From: CAVZKK01 sp964573475
GTDB lineage: Archaea; Thermoproteota; Bathyarchaeia; Bathyarchaeales; Bathycorpusculaceae
Length of the DNA: 29,787 nt
NCBI GenBank assembly: GCA_964573475.1
Contig: CAZNJT010000007.1
Span: 1 to 29,787 of the forward strand
Reading direction: 5' to 3'
Within the stretch, counting starts at the first letter, position 1; the number at the start of each line of letters is the position of its first letter. Shown here piece after piece: positions 1 through 8,520 of the stretch. The position numbers were made by a program, and so were the translations under genes. The notes below the pieces were generated by a model. That model did no database searches and was not told the origin of the DNA. It worked only from the letters and a program-made list of their open reading frames with translations.

Positions 1-83
1 ACATGCCCATAAAACTGGACTTCCAACAAACAAAAGAAGGAAAACTAACGTTTTACCTAGCACCAAGAATCGAAACAGAGTAA
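1..83 (+). CDS. pcn: DNA sliding clamp PCNA, C-terminal end (partial)
   Basis: An open frame enters from the left edge and stops with TAA at 81-83. Its last residues include LTFYLAPRIETE. This matches the usual C-terminal strand of archaeal and eukaryotic PCNA (the ...YLAPRIE / ...LAPKIEDE type ending). PCNA is the trimeric ring that tethers polymerase B, Fen1, ligase and RFC to DNA. Only about 26 residues are visible, so the fold itself cannot be checked. The stop lies one base before the GTG of priL, which implies a single transcript. The rest of the gene lies outside the window. The identification rests on a short motif plus the primase gene next door. Confidence 0.75.
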   Translation, partial: MPIKLDFQQTKEGKLTFYLAPRIETE

Positions 84-84
84 C

Positions 85-1134
85 GTGAAAAACAAAATGC
101 AAAGCGTATTTTCCAAGTTTGCCAAAAACGATTACGCAAAATACCCATTCCTAAAAACAGCCACAAAATACATGAGCATACCCGATTTAAAAATTCAGGA
201 CTTGGAAGGTCAAGAATTAGAGAACATTCTTGAACGAGCTGAAGAAAGATTACACGAGGCAATTCTCAACATCACTGTAAGCCGAAATCCTCAATGCCAT
301 GAAGACATCGAAATTATGTCTTTTCCTGTGGCTATAATATTAGCCATAGCAACCGGAGATTCATTTATCAAAAAAAGATACGCTTTATCAGAAGCAAATG
401 GAACTTATGAAGAATTGAGAAAGGAACCTCCAGAAAAGATTCTTGAATTTGCACGAAATTTCGGATGGAAAATTGCGATAAACGAAACGCCAACTATTCC
501 CTATATGTTTTCATTGAACTTCGCTGATTACCTCAGGAACACTACTCATCTACGGGATAAACCTTGGAAGCTTGTTAACCGTATTTTATCAAATGGAAAC
601 GTCTATTTGGGAACAGATGAAACATCAAGATTGTTAAAGGAAGAAGTTCAACGATATATAGAAAAAAAGTTGGAAATAAAAGAACTACCAACTTTCTCAC
701 TCACAATATTAGAAATTGCGGAAAGGATAAAGAAATTGTCATCCGAAATAGTAGGTAAGGCTGAATTTGAAGGGTTCCCCCAAACCATAGTGCAAACAGC
801 CTTTCCGCCATGTATAAAATCTCTTTATGAAGCAATCTCATCTGGGCGTCACCTCTCGCATGTAGGACGTTTCACGCTAACATCGTTCCTCATAAACATA
901 GGAATGCCACCGGAAAACGTAATTGAACTTTTCAAAAGTTTTTCTGACTATAGCGAGAGAATGACCCGCTACCAAGTCGAGCACATTGCAGGTGAAAAAG
1001 GTTCAAGAACACGTTACATTCCGGCTAAATGCGATACATTACAAACTCACAGAGTCTGCATAAACCCGGACGAAATATGCCAAAAAATACGCCATCCACT
1101 AAGTTACTATCGACGAAAAATTAAAAGACTGTAA
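85..1134 (+). CDS. priL: DNA primase large subunit PriL
   Basis: PriL is the non-catalytic subunit of the archaeo-eukaryotic primase. It holds an Fe-S cluster and helps PriS start and hand over primers. The protein has 349 residues, normal for archaeal PriL. The C-terminal half has the expected four cysteines: C243 (in FPPCIKSLYEAI), C316, C325 and C332. Other family features are the motif GRFTLTSFLINIG, and HPLSYY at the extreme end. The start is GTG one base after the stop of the PCNA gene, so translation is probably coupled. No Shine-Dalgarno is obvious, which suits coupling. The next gene (1227) has its own promoter, so the pcn-priL transcript probably ends here. Confidence 0.93.
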   Translation: MKNKMQSVFSKFAKNDYAKYPFLKTATKYMSIPDLKIQDLEGQELENILERAEERLHEAILNITVSRNPQCHEDIEIMSFPVAIILAIATGDSFIKKRYALSEANGTYEELRKEPPEKILEFARNFGWKIAINETPTIPYMFSLNFADYLRNTTHLRDKPWKLVNRILSNGNVYLGTDETSRLLKEEVQRYIEKKLEIKELPTFSLTILEIAERIKKLSSEIVGKAEFEGFPQTIVQTAFPPCIKSLYEAISSGRHLSHVGRFTLTSFLINIGMPPENVIELFKSFSDYSERMTRYQVEHIAGEKGSRTRYIPAKCDTLQTHRVCINPDEICQKIRHPLSYYRRKIKRL

Positions 1135-1170
1135 CAAGAATTGGTGAAATTAACTTGCCTAGCGATAGTA

Positions 1171-1178
1171 TTTATATA
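1171..1178 (+). promoter_or_regulatory. TATA box of the GT2 gene
   Basis: The sequence TTTATATA lies about 50 bases before the ATG at 1227. Transcription would start near 1200. A Shine-Dalgarno-like GAAAGGTGA (1209-1217) then sits 9 bases before the ATG, so the leader is about 25 bases. Confidence 0.6.
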
Positions 1179-1226
1179 GTAAGTTGGAGATTACTCAACA
1201 CTAGTTATGAAAGGTGAACCATCAAG

Positions 1227-2048
1227 ATGATTACTCAAGCCTCCCATACTACAAATTCAGATAACGAACAATTAGGGAGCTTGAGGTCTATGGAACGCAC
1301 TGCCTATAACGTTGAAGGAAACGTAAATATAAAATCTGATATTGGAGTAATTCTTCCAACGTATTGTGAAGCGGCGAACATAGGACAGTTAATACATGAA
1401 ATTGAGGCACTCACACAAAAAACGTCAATACTGGTCATCGATGATTCCAGTCCAGATGAAACAGCAAGCATCGTGCGTTCTCTTCAAAAGAAATACGATA
1501 ATATTCTATTATTATCAAGACCGAAAAAATATGGACTTGGAACAGCAATAACAGATGGTTTTAAAATTTTCTTGTCATTAAAAAATCCCCCAGAATATAT
1601 AGTTACAATGGATGCTGATTATTCGCATAACCCTAAAGACCTTCCACGTCTAATGGCGCCATTAAAGAATGGTTTTGACCTGGTTATTGGGAGTAGATAT
1701 TGTAAAGGTGGCAGTGCTGTCGATTGGAGCCTTTCTCGTCTATCAATCAGTAAAATAGCGAATTTTGTGGCTTCACGTTTGATAGGGGAAACGATATGTG
1801 ACTACACTAGTGGAATGCGATGCTATTCGTCAAAGTTGGTTAGCAATATTATAAATGACTTACACAGTGAAACGTATGAAATACAGATAGAAACAATTAG
1901 GCAGTCACATTTACGTGGGTTCAAAATAGGGGAAGTTCCGATAACCTTTGCAAACAGGAAAAAAGGAAAATCCAAGCTTAGTTTCAATGAGATAACGCAG
2001 TTTGTTTCATACATATTCTTCAAAGCAATCCTAGAATATCGGCATTAA
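1227..2048 (+). CDS. Family 2 glycosyltransferase, dolichol-phosphate mannosyltransferase type (DPM1-like)
   Basis: The likely reaction is transfer of a sugar from GDP-mannose or UDP-glucose to dolichyl phosphate on the cytoplasmic face. This would supply lipid-linked sugar for protein N-glycosylation. Visible GT-A motifs are VILPTYCEAANI (about residues 41-52), the nucleotide-binding DDSSPD (about 72-77), the metal-binding DAD (D129, D131), and the late RKKGKSKLS that DPM1 proteins share. At 273 residues it is the short form without C-terminal membrane helices. About 37 residues precede the GT-A domain, but the ATG at 1227 has a good Shine-Dalgarno, so I keep it. It converges on the FkbM gene, with 44 bases between the stops. 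The donor sugar cannot be read from sequence. Confidence 0.88.
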   Translation: MITQASHTTNSDNEQLGSLRSMERTAYNVEGNVNIKSDIGVILPTYCEAANIGQLIHEIEALTQKTSILVIDDSSPDETASIVRSLQKKYDNILLLSRPKKYGLGTAITDGFKIFLSLKNPPEYIVTMDADYSHNPKDLPRLMAPLKNGFDLVIGSRYCKGGSAVDWSLSRLSISKIANFVASRLIGETICDYTSGMRCYSSKLVSNIINDLHSETYEIQIETIRQSHLRGFKIGEVPITFANRKKGKSKLSFNEITQFVSYIFFKAILEYRH

Positions 2049-2092
2049 TCTGGCATAGATATTAACTTATTTGAAGCGTGGTATTATCTCTC

Positions 2093-3058
2093 TTAGCGCC
2101 TTATACCGGTGCATAATTGAGTTGAAAGGGGTTCACAGTAGAAGTAGCCCCACTTGGCTTTAGGGTTTTGCTCACCGGCGATGGGTTTGACCGCATAGTG
2201 ATGATTTTTCATAAGCTTCAGAACTTCTTTCAGATTTTTCCATTGAACTTCTATAATTAGTCGTGGAGCGTACTTTACTAGAGTTTTTTTGAGCCCCTTT
2301 AGAACTTCCATTTCTGCGTCTTCGACATCTATCTTAATCCAATCAACTTGCTTGACCCGCAGCTCTTCGATAACTTGATCTATGGCTCGTGCTTCAACTT
2401 CAACGTAGCCTAGCCCTAAATCTATCTTTGTGGAGTGATGAACAGCTGCATCGTGGATGAACAGTTTTAACTTGCAATCTCTATCCCAAGCGGCGACATT
2501 GAGGGCGACGATATTCTTGAAACCATTTAGCTGTATGCCTTTTAGCAATGCGCGGTAATTCCCGGGATGCGGTTCAAGCGCAATAACTAAACCATTGTTC
2601 CCGACAATTCTCGCAACTTGCAGGGTATACTTTCCTACATGCGCGCCTACATCAATGAACACTTCTCCGATGGCTGGTTTAAAGTATTTCCATATATATT
2701 TTTCATATTCAGCAAATAGGGTGACAAGACTCTCGAGCCGTGCATCCGACAGATAGTATTGGACACCATTTACAGTGATGATATTGTTTCTCAATAGAAC
2801 GTTCCTTAACAGAGCTGAGGCAACACTTCGAAGTTTTCTCTCCAACATAACGCTTATTTGTTTGACTATTCCTATGATATGCATACGTGAAATGAAACTT
2901 ATGATCATCTCGAAAACAATGAAAATGACTCCATTTGCCTTCTTTTGTCCAGCGAGACTGTTTCTATGACTATTCTCAAATGCTTTCAGCGTAATGCCTC
3001 CAATTGTCTTTGACTTGCCGCCGGCCACTATAATATACTTGCGGAACCCAAGCCCCAC
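2093..3058 (-). CDS. FkbM family SAM-dependent methyltransferase
   Basis: FkbM-type enzymes O-methylate sugars or other small groups and are common in glycan clusters. The SAM-binding motif FIDVGAHVGKYT is followed by LEPHPGNYRAL, and then by IKIDVEDAEMEVLKG, the family's usual motif with the catalytic-site Asp and Glu. The listed start is GTG at 3058, directly after an in-frame stop and with no Shine-Dalgarno. The first ~50 residues are unlike FkbM proteins and resemble the end of a GT2 glycosyltransferase (see the pseudogene entry at 2909-3161). The true start may therefore be the ATG at 2908 (MIISFIS...). It shares strand and region with the genes at 3158-6588, and the target glycan is unknown. 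Confidence 0.85.
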   Translation of the reverse strand: MGLGFRKYIIVAGGKSKTIGGITLKAFENSHRNSLAGQKKANGVIFIVFEMIISFISRMHIIGIVKQISVMLERKLRSVASALLRNVLLRNNIITVNGVQYYLSDARLESLVTLFAEYEKYIWKYFKPAIGEVFIDVGAHVGKYTLQVARIVGNNGLVIALEPHPGNYRALLKGIQLNGFKNIVALNVAAWDRDCKLKLFIHDAAVHHSTKIDLGLGYVEVEARAIDQVIEELRVKQVDWIKIDVEDAEMEVLKGLKKTLVKYAPRLIIEVQWKNLKEVLKLMKNHHYAVKPIAGEQNPKAKWGYFYCEPLSTQLCTGIRR

Positions 3059-3161
3059 AAATCAGAAATGCACCTCTGCAAACCGTCCAATCCTCAATGA
3101 AGATGCCCCTTCCTTGATTTGAGCCCCATGCGCTTTCAACTAGCGAGTCTTTGTCTCTCAT
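2909..3161 (-). pseudogene. Possible decayed C-terminus of a GT2 glycosyltransferase, frame-broken into FkbM
   Basis: Two overlapping frames are open here. One runs from the ATG at 3161, which overlaps the preceding stop as ATGA; the other is the N-terminus of the FkbM frame. Joined across one frame change near 3050, they read GIFIEDWTVCRGAFLICG, then GLGFRKYIIVAGG, then FENSHRNSL. The order ED-x3-C-R, then a hydrophobic G-x-Y/V stretch, then GG, then xxRN, is that of the end of GT2 sugar transferases (EDVDLCWR...GG...RN). Neither frame alone is a convincing protein. I read this as a remnant left upstream of FkbM, or a sequencing frameshift in a real fusion. The similarity is judged by eye and is weak. 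Confidence 0.35.
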
Positions 3162-3793
3162 TGGGGCATCTCAAGCACAATGAAAATCTCTGTGGAAAAC
3201 TCGCTAGTTACCTTGGTTTGAGTTTCGAAATCAAATGATTCTGCTTCTAGAGACAGATGCCCTAACGAGAATTGCACGAGTTCATCTTTAGGAGGAAGTT
3301 TTTCTGGGTTCACGTAAACCTGAGCTTTCAGGTAAAGTTGGGCATTAATTTGGTTCAACCCTGGGGCAAGGATATACACATAGCTCTCTTTTTCGTCCAC
3401 ATAGGATATTTCTGTTTCGTTTCGCTTTTCGGGACTGAGATATTCAGACTCTGTCACATTAAAGTTTTTCAACCTAATGGTTAAAGCTCCATAGTGAGGC
3501 GTCACAACTTGGACGGCGGCATACAATGTACCATAGTGTATAGTCTGTTCAATCACACCATCTTGACCGAAATACGTGGTCGGCTTCCCCAGATTAGTAT
3601 CGTCGGCCTTAGTAATTATGATGGAAGTCGAATTAGATATGTTATTGTGGAATCCAAGATTTATTAGGTTTTGATTAAACTGAACGGTGAGGTATACATT
3701 GATTCCTGTTAGAGCTACATTTGCAACCAGAGTAATCACAATTAGGATTAAAGCTATTCTCTTAGGTTTTCTTGAAGTTTTTTCGTTTTCCAT
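3158..3793 (-). CDS. Membrane-anchored extracellular protein, unknown function
   Basis: I do not recognise a family. I chose the ATG at 3793 because GGAG lies about 9 bases before it; a TTG at 3832 would add 13 residues. A basic stretch (SRKPKR) is followed by one hydrophobic helix at about residues 13-37, so the remaining ~175 residues should lie outside the cell. That part is rich in beta-type alternation and has at least four N-glycosylation sequons (NIS, NST, NVT, NET). It has no C-terminal helix and no sorting tripartite signal, so the archaeosortase at 8521 is unlikely to act on it. It sits among glycosylation genes and could be an acceptor, but that is inference. Confidence 0.7.
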   Translation of the reverse strand: MENEKTSRKPKRIALILIVITLVANVALTGINVYLTVQFNQNLINLGFHNNISNSTSIIITKADDTNLGKPTTYFGQDGVIEQTIHYGTLYAAVQVVTPHYGALTIRLKNFNVTESEYLSPEKRNETEISYVDEKESYVYILAPGLNQINAQLYLKAQVYVNPEKLPPKDELVQFSLGHLSLEAESFDFETQTKVTSEFSTEIFIVLEMPQ

Positions 3794-3862
3794 TGGAAGT
3801 GTCTCCGGAATGTGGATAGAACATTGATTCAAGCCACTCTTTGCTTTACTGTCTTAAGTTCA

Positions 3863-3872
3863 TTTATATATC
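3863..3872 (-). promoter_or_regulatory. TATA box of the 3158-3793 gene
   Basis: On the minus strand an A-rich BRE-like stretch is followed by ATATATAAAT. Transcription would start near 3838-3842. This gives a ~45-base leader to the ATG at 3793, or an almost leaderless message for the TTG at 3832. Confidence 0.6.
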
Positions 3873-4027
3873 TTTTTTTCGTGTTCATGCAGATTTGTTA
3901 AATCGTCCGTACGCCCAATTCTAGTTCGCATTCTGCCGAATTTGCAGGAGCTATTAAACTGCTTTGAATGAATTAGTGCATCTTACGCACCAAAAGCGTG
4001 CTATGACATGAATTGGATAAGCAATGA

Positions 4028-5539
4028 TTATGTTTTTAAGCAAAATAGCACTACGCCGTCTTTTGCCTCAACTAAACTGTATCTATTCCAATTGGGGACA
4101 ATGAAATCAGTATAAATAAGGTCGGCGGCAGAAGAATAGGATGGCTCCGATGAAAAATCAAGAAGCACATATCTTACATCTAATTTGCTGAGATTCTGCA
4201 AAATCTTCTTATCGATACGCTCATATTCAGGGCTCCAAATAGGCGGCGCTATCGTGTAAGCATCTGGTCTACTTGAAACATGGGGAAAAATATTGCTCTG
4301 AGTAAGTATTGAAGCATTTTGTGGAATGCGTGAAATGCAGCTTCTGACTATATTGTTTTTTTTCTCGTCTACATTGAAAACCTGATACTGAGAGTATATT
4401 AATGGTAGCAGAGTAATAAGCGAAGTCACAGTTACCAAAAGAGCTAACGTTGTCAATTTCAAAATGGAAGTTTTCAAACGAGGTTTTCTTTGCAGCTTGG
4501 TCAAACCATGAAGAAAACCTAAGAAAATGAATGGCGTTACAAAGGCTGCATAGTGTCCCTCCAAACTGTAATACAAACGGTAAGAAGAAAACAAACCTGT
4601 AAAAAGATATGGAATGGCCGGAATAAGTCCTCGTAAACCCAAGAGTGGCAGGAACAGAACCGGAAGCAGAAGAAATGTTACATATAACAATTTTGCTGCC
4701 CAATCAAATGCTAAAGAATTCAACGCCCCTATCGGATTCAAAATGATTTTTAGTGGAAGATCTGCTGTGCTAGATGCTCCTATTAGGATCCATTCATGCC
4801 ACAAGGAGGGTTGTCCCGTCCAACCGAAAAAGATTCTCATATACTGTGCGAAGAAAAAATATGGAACGCTAGTGACCAAGATAATCAGCGAAGCTTGGAA
4901 CCCTTTTTTTCTGATTGATCTATGATATAACACACCGTATATACCTATGAATGCAATTATAGGCGCTGAAGCTTCATGGACCATTAGTCCAAGGGGAAAG
5001 ACCAAGGCAAGTTTTTTAAAATCAGCTTTTACTAAGTAATAAAGAATGAAAAGAAACAGAGTTCCTGCAAATGATTCTGGTGAGAACCCAGAGAGCGTAA
5101 CCCCTTGCATAAGAGGATAAAGCAAATACAAGATTCCGAGCATCACCGCCACTTTTTCGTTTTTTAAAAAAAAATTGGCAATTGCGTAGGCTGGAAATGC
5201 TCCGATGGCTATTACGAATGTGCTTATTACAAGAAGAATTTCTCCACTTGGACAAATAGCGTAAAATGGAACTACCAGCAAGAGAATTGGACTGAAGTGT
5301 GCTGCTAGAAAGCAACCAGTTTCCGTATAGACTGCAATGTCTGCAGTGTAATACAAAAGCCTTCCATGGACAGTGTTCCAGAAAGCTTGATTGAAAATGC
5401 CTAAGTCCCATGTAAAAATTCTAAAAGAACGGTAGAGCATGATTTCAACTATGGAAAAAATAGCAGTGTATGCCAGAATTGCGATCAAAATATAAACTTT
5501 GTAGCCGAGTTTCATTCGCAGACGTCTACTAATCTCCAT
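4028..5539 (-). CDS. DUF2079 polytopic membrane protein, probable GT-C type glycosyltransferase
   Basis: The 503-residue protein has many hydrophobic helices, starting at about residue 15, and a soluble C-terminal part after about residue 390. The stretch FTWDLGIFNQAFWNT, just after the first helix, is the DUF2079 signature. An acidic residue in this loop is where GT-C enzymes place catalysis. Family members are thought to move a sugar from a lipid carrier on the outer face, but biochemistry is scarce. HFSPILLLVVPFY, GFSPESFAG and GLMVHEASAP follow the family pattern. Its ATG overlaps the stop of the GT4 gene by one base (TAATG), so it is translationally coupled. The substrate is unknown. Confidence 0.85.
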   Translation of the reverse strand: MEISRRLRMKLGYKVYILIAILAYTAIFSIVEIMLYRSFRIFTWDLGIFNQAFWNTVHGRLLYYTADIAVYTETGCFLAAHFSPILLLVVPFYAICPSGEILLVISTFVIAIGAFPAYAIANFFLKNEKVAVMLGILYLLYPLMQGVTLSGFSPESFAGTLFLFILYYLVKADFKKLALVFPLGLMVHEASAPIIAFIGIYGVLYHRSIRKKGFQASLIILVTSVPYFFFAQYMRIFFGWTGQPSLWHEWILIGASSTADLPLKIILNPIGALNSLAFDWAAKLLYVTFLLLPVLFLPLLGLRGLIPAIPYLFTGLFSSYRLYYSLEGHYAAFVTPFIFLGFLHGLTKLQRKPRLKTSILKLTTLALLVTVTSLITLLPLIYSQYQVFNVDEKKNNIVRSCISRIPQNASILTQSNIFPHVSSRPDAYTIAPPIWSPEYERIDKKILQNLSKLDVRYVLLDFSSEPSYSSAADLIYTDFIVPNWNRYSLVEAKDGVVLFCLKT

Positions 5540-6588
5540 TAATTTGCTGAAAGCGTAGCAACCTCCTTTAGCATGTCTAAGAATTTAGGAAATACATTGT
5601 TTAAATCATATTGTGCTGCCCTTGCACGCATCTCTTCAGCCAGTTTAGCGTAGTCTTCTTTTCTTGTTTGCCAAACTTTTTGTAGCTCGAAGATGACTTC
5701 TGCAAACTCTTTTACTGATGTTGCATAAAAAAGTGGTAGGTTGAGTCCTTGTATTGCTCTGGTTGGTAGGGCAACAATAGGAATCTTGCATGCAGCCGCT
5801 TCGAGTAAGGTCAACGGGAAAACATCTGTTTTACTCGTATATACCAAGAAGTGAACTTTTGAATATAACCTTACGAGTTCCTCAACATCGGTTATAAATC
5901 CAAGATTCTTCACGTTTCCGGTGCTTTCTAAATCTGGTCCAATCGCGATAAAATCGATTTCCTTGTTTTTAAGAAGATTAGCGATCTCGACGAATGTAGA
6001 GAAACCTTTTGTCCTTCTCCCTACAAAGAGCACTGAGAATTTGGTGCCTTTCTCTTCTACTGTCTTGAAGCGCGAAGTGTCAATCCAGTTTGGAACGTAG
6101 TATATTCTTTTCTTACCCTTGAAGAGTTTGAGTGCTTCTTTGTTTATTACGTGAACAGCATCAAAACTACGTAGTTTCCATTTTTCAAATTTGTCAAAGT
6201 ACATGTTGGAGACAAACCGTGAAAATCCAAAACGCTTGATATATTCCGCGTGACTCATAGTTCTAATCTCAGTATGCTGTAGTTCATCTAAGAAAACGAA
6301 AGCGTGAAAAGCACCGATTCTGGGAGTTTTCCCTACAAATAAATTGTGCACTAGTGGCGCATAAATGAAGTATGCTACATCAACACCTCGGATGTTATGG
6401 ATGAAACTTTCATGATATTCGATGCCTTGAAGTGGCCCATCAAGGTTGATTGCTCTGTGCCCAAAAGGCAGTGCGTAAATAACCACGTTGTGCCCTCTTT
6501 TCGCTAATTGTTTTGCAGCATCGATCAGAAATCGTTCACCACCTCCATAGAAAGTAAGACTGTAGTGGTGGCAAAGGGCTACATTCAT
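5539..6588 (-). CDS. Group 1 (GT4) glycosyltransferase
   Basis: This is a GT-B fold retaining glycosyltransferase, probably adding a sugar to a lipid-linked or surface glycan in the cytoplasm. The N-terminal half has the acceptor-side motif YGGGERFLIDAAKQLAKRGH. The C-terminal half has the linker YVPNWIDTSRF, then FSVLFVGRRTKGF, then DVFPLTLLEAAACKIPIVA, which corresponds to the E-x7-E donor-binding motif with Asp in place of the first Glu. Length is 349 residues, normal for the family. The ATG at 6588 has GAGG 8-11 bases upstream and its own TATA box at 6631-6640. It is the first gene of a pair with the DUF2079 gene. Confidence 0.88.
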   Translation of the reverse strand: MNVALCHHYSLTFYGGGERFLIDAAKQLAKRGHNVVIYALPFGHRAINLDGPLQGIEYHESFIHNIRGVDVAYFIYAPLVHNLFVGKTPRIGAFHAFVFLDELQHTEIRTMSHAEYIKRFGFSRFVSNMYFDKFEKWKLRSFDAVHVINKEALKLFKGKKRIYYVPNWIDTSRFKTVEEKGTKFSVLFVGRRTKGFSTFVEIANLLKNKEIDFIAIGPDLESTGNVKNLGFITDVEELVRLYSKVHFLVYTSKTDVFPLTLLEAAACKIPIVALPTRAIQGLNLPLFYATSVKEFAEVIFELQKVWQTRKEDYAKLAEEMRARAAQYDLNNVFPKFLDMLKEVATLSAN

Positions 6589-6630
6589 CTAACTTTCCTC
6601 AGGGTAGTCATAGGACTAGCCATTTCTGCA

Positions 6631-6640
6631 TTTATAAAAC
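6631..6640 (-). promoter_or_regulatory. TATA box of the GT4-DUF2079 pair
   Basis: The minus strand reads GTTTTATAAA, with predicted initiation near 6608. This leaves room for the GAGG Shine-Dalgarno at 6597-6600 before the ATG at 6588. Confidence 0.6.
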
Positions 6641-6731
6641 TTTGTTCTTGGCCTACGTAGCACGCACGCTATAATCGGAAAGCTAAACGAAATGCTTTTT
6701 TGGTTTCAATCAGATTTAGAATAGAGTAAAC

Positions 6732-7955
6732 TTGAAATCGATTGCTTTCATTCAGAGAATGTTCGGTGATTACTATAAGGATTTTTCGTTAGCCAAGAGT
6801 ATCTCAATGATTGAGAGCCGCGAATTTGGATTTGCTTCGTTTGAAGGTAGTATGTTTCGTCATAAAAGCTTCAAGAATAGAGAGGAACTAGAATCATTTT
6901 TACGTGATTCTATTCCTCGAGATGCCTATTTTTCTTGTGCATACTATGAGAATCCTCAGGCCGAAATGGAAAAAAAGGGCTGGTTAGGTGCCGACTTGAT
7001 TTTTGACATCGACGCTGACCATATTTCTACATCATGCAACAAAATCCATGACGAATGGACTTGTAACAAATGCGGTTTCTCCGGAAAAGGAATCGCCCCT
7101 GAAAAATGTCCAGCTTGCAGCGGCGAAAAGTTCGATGATCGTACATGGATATGCGAAGTCTGCCTAGACTCGGCAAAATCCGAAACCATCAAACTCTTGG
7201 ACATGCTCACACAGGACTTCGGCTTCCATGAAAAAGAGATACGCGTATTCTTCTCAGGACACCGAGGCTACCACATCCACATCGAAAGCGAAACCGTCAA
7301 AACCCTCGACTCAAACGCACGTAAAGAAATCGTTGACTATGTCACCGGACTAGGCCTTGAAACCACACTTCACGGACTAGACGAAAAGGACCTAAAAAAC
7401 CTCAGCGCAAAAGATTACGGCTGGCGCAGACGAATCATCAAAGAAATGCACAACTTCATCCTCAACGCCGGACCAGATGACTACAAAAACATAGGACTGG
7501 AAAGACATTCAGTCACTTCAATACTGAAAGCCATAACAAACAACAAAGATGCAATTCTAAAGAGTCTAAGCGGGTCGCAAAATTGGAGACCAATCAAAGG
7601 GATAGGCCCAGAAACATGGAAAAGAATCATTGAACAATCTGCAAAACAGCAAGCCGCCAGTGTAGACACCGTCGTAACAACAGACATTCACCGTTTGATC
7701 AGACTGACCGATGCACTACATGGAAAAACGGGTCTAAAAAAGGTCGAGTTCGCCGCAGCGGCCATAGACAGCTTTGACCCATTCAAAAGTGCGATAGCCT
7801 TTAAAGGAGGCACGACAACCGTCTTCGTCTCCAACGCGCCAGAGTTCAGACTAGGTGACGAGACATTTGGCCCCTACCAAAACCAAAAAGTCGACTTGCC
7901 AACTGCAGCAGCAGTGCTTCTCATCTGCAAGAAAAGAGCAGAGGTAGCGGAGTAA
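6732..7955 (+). CDS. priS: DNA primase catalytic subunit PriS, with extra zinc ribbon
   Basis: PriS makes the primers in replication. FDIDADH carries the catalytic Asp residues (D92, D94, with D96), and SGHRGYHIH (H177-H181) is the nucleotide-binding motif. REFGF and MFRHKSF near the N-terminus are also typical. At 407 residues it is longer than most archaeal PriS. The reason is visible: between the usual zinc-knuckle ligands (C102/H106 and C141/C144) sits an extra pair of CxxC motifs (C111/C114 and C126/C129), making a rubredoxin-like ribbon. The start is TTG at 6732 with a weak ribosome site; the next ATG (codon 10) would lose residues before the conserved YYKDF. The gene is followed after one base by gins15. 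Confidence 0.95.
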   Translation: MKSIAFIQRMFGDYYKDFSLAKSISMIESREFGFASFEGSMFRHKSFKNREELESFLRDSIPRDAYFSCAYYENPQAEMEKKGWLGADLIFDIDADHISTSCNKIHDEWTCNKCGFSGKGIAPEKCPACSGEKFDDRTWICEVCLDSAKSETIKLLDMLTQDFGFHEKEIRVFFSGHRGYHIHIESETVKTLDSNARKEIVDYVTGLGLETTLHGLDEKDLKNLSAKDYGWRRRIIKEMHNFILNAGPDDYKNIGLERHSVTSILKAITNNKDAILKSLSGSQNWRPIKGIGPETWKRIIEQSAKQQAASVDTVVTTDIHRLIRLTDALHGKTGLKKVEFAAAAIDSFDPFKSAIAFKGGTTTVFVSNAPEFRLGDETFGPYQNQKVDLPTAAAVLLICKKRAEVAE

Positions 7956-7956
7956 A

Positions 7957-8505
7957 ATGTATGCAGAGCTAAGTGCAGTTTGGAAAAGAGAACTTGAAAA
8001 CGCCGAACTGGAAAAGCTTCCACCAGACTTCTACTCCAACCTTGCCAATTACCTGAAAAAACTGAGAGAAGAAAGCCGAATGCTGGACAAGAGAACAGTA
8101 AAGGCCAGCCTCCTCAGAAAAGAGATGCGAAACGTAAGACACATGGTTAAGGGATTGATTGCAACCCGCTACCGAAAAATCATCAGGAAACTGTCTGCGG
8201 GCGAAGAAATTCCTCGTGACGTTCTGACGTCTGAAGAAGAAAAAATATACCTTAGAGTCTTCCCGCTGACAGAAGCAATGCGAAACTTTGCCAAGGGCGT
8301 TCTCCGTGGTCACTTGACTGATGTGAGCGTTCAAAACCAGCAAAAGAGAACCGTTCTGCGCTTCCTAAAAGATGTCCCAGCAATAATCGGCGCAGATATG
8401 AAAGCCTATGGTCCCTTCAAAGTTGAGGATGTTGCATCTTTACCAGCTGAGAATGCAAAAATTTTGGTTAAACAGAATTTGACTGAAAAAGTTGAAGTTA
8501 TTTGA
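7957..8505 (+). CDS. GINS complex subunit Gins15/51 (Sld5/Psf1-like)
   Basis: Archaeal GINS links MCM to primase and Cdc45/GAN in the replicative helicase complex. The 182-residue protein has the helical A domain first (LPPDFYSNLANYLKKL, then a long charged helical region). The small beta-rich B domain comes last (RFLKDVPAIIGADMKAYGPF...LPAENAKILV). That A-then-B order defines the Sld5/Psf1 branch. The ATG lies one base after the priS stop. PriS-Gins15 is a known conserved archaeal pair and fits the physical contact between GINS and primase. Confidence 0.9.
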   Translation: MYAELSAVWKRELENAELEKLPPDFYSNLANYLKKLREESRMLDKRTVKASLLRKEMRNVRHMVKGLIATRYRKIIRKLSAGEEIPRDVLTSEEEKIYLRVFPLTEAMRNFAKGVLRGHLTDVSVQNQQKRTVLRFLKDVPAIIGADMKAYGPFKVEDVASLPAENAKILVKQNLTEKVEVI

Positions 8506-8520
8506 TTTTGAAAGTATAGC

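Noticed and set aside
2976..3161. Independent 61-residue gene starting at the ATGA overlap
   Set aside because: Its second half overlaps the FkbM frame and loses all glycosyltransferase-like pattern. It makes better sense as part of a broken gene.
3833..4027. 195-base gap searched for a small RNA or tRNA
   Set aside because: I found only the TATA box at 3863-3872. No cloverleaf, strong hairpin or box C/D pattern could be supported.
6732..7955. Change to more C-ending codons part way through priS (after about 7000), as a possible recombination junction
   Set aside because: The protein motifs are continuous and complete on both sides, and the shift is a visual impression without a codon-usage calculation.
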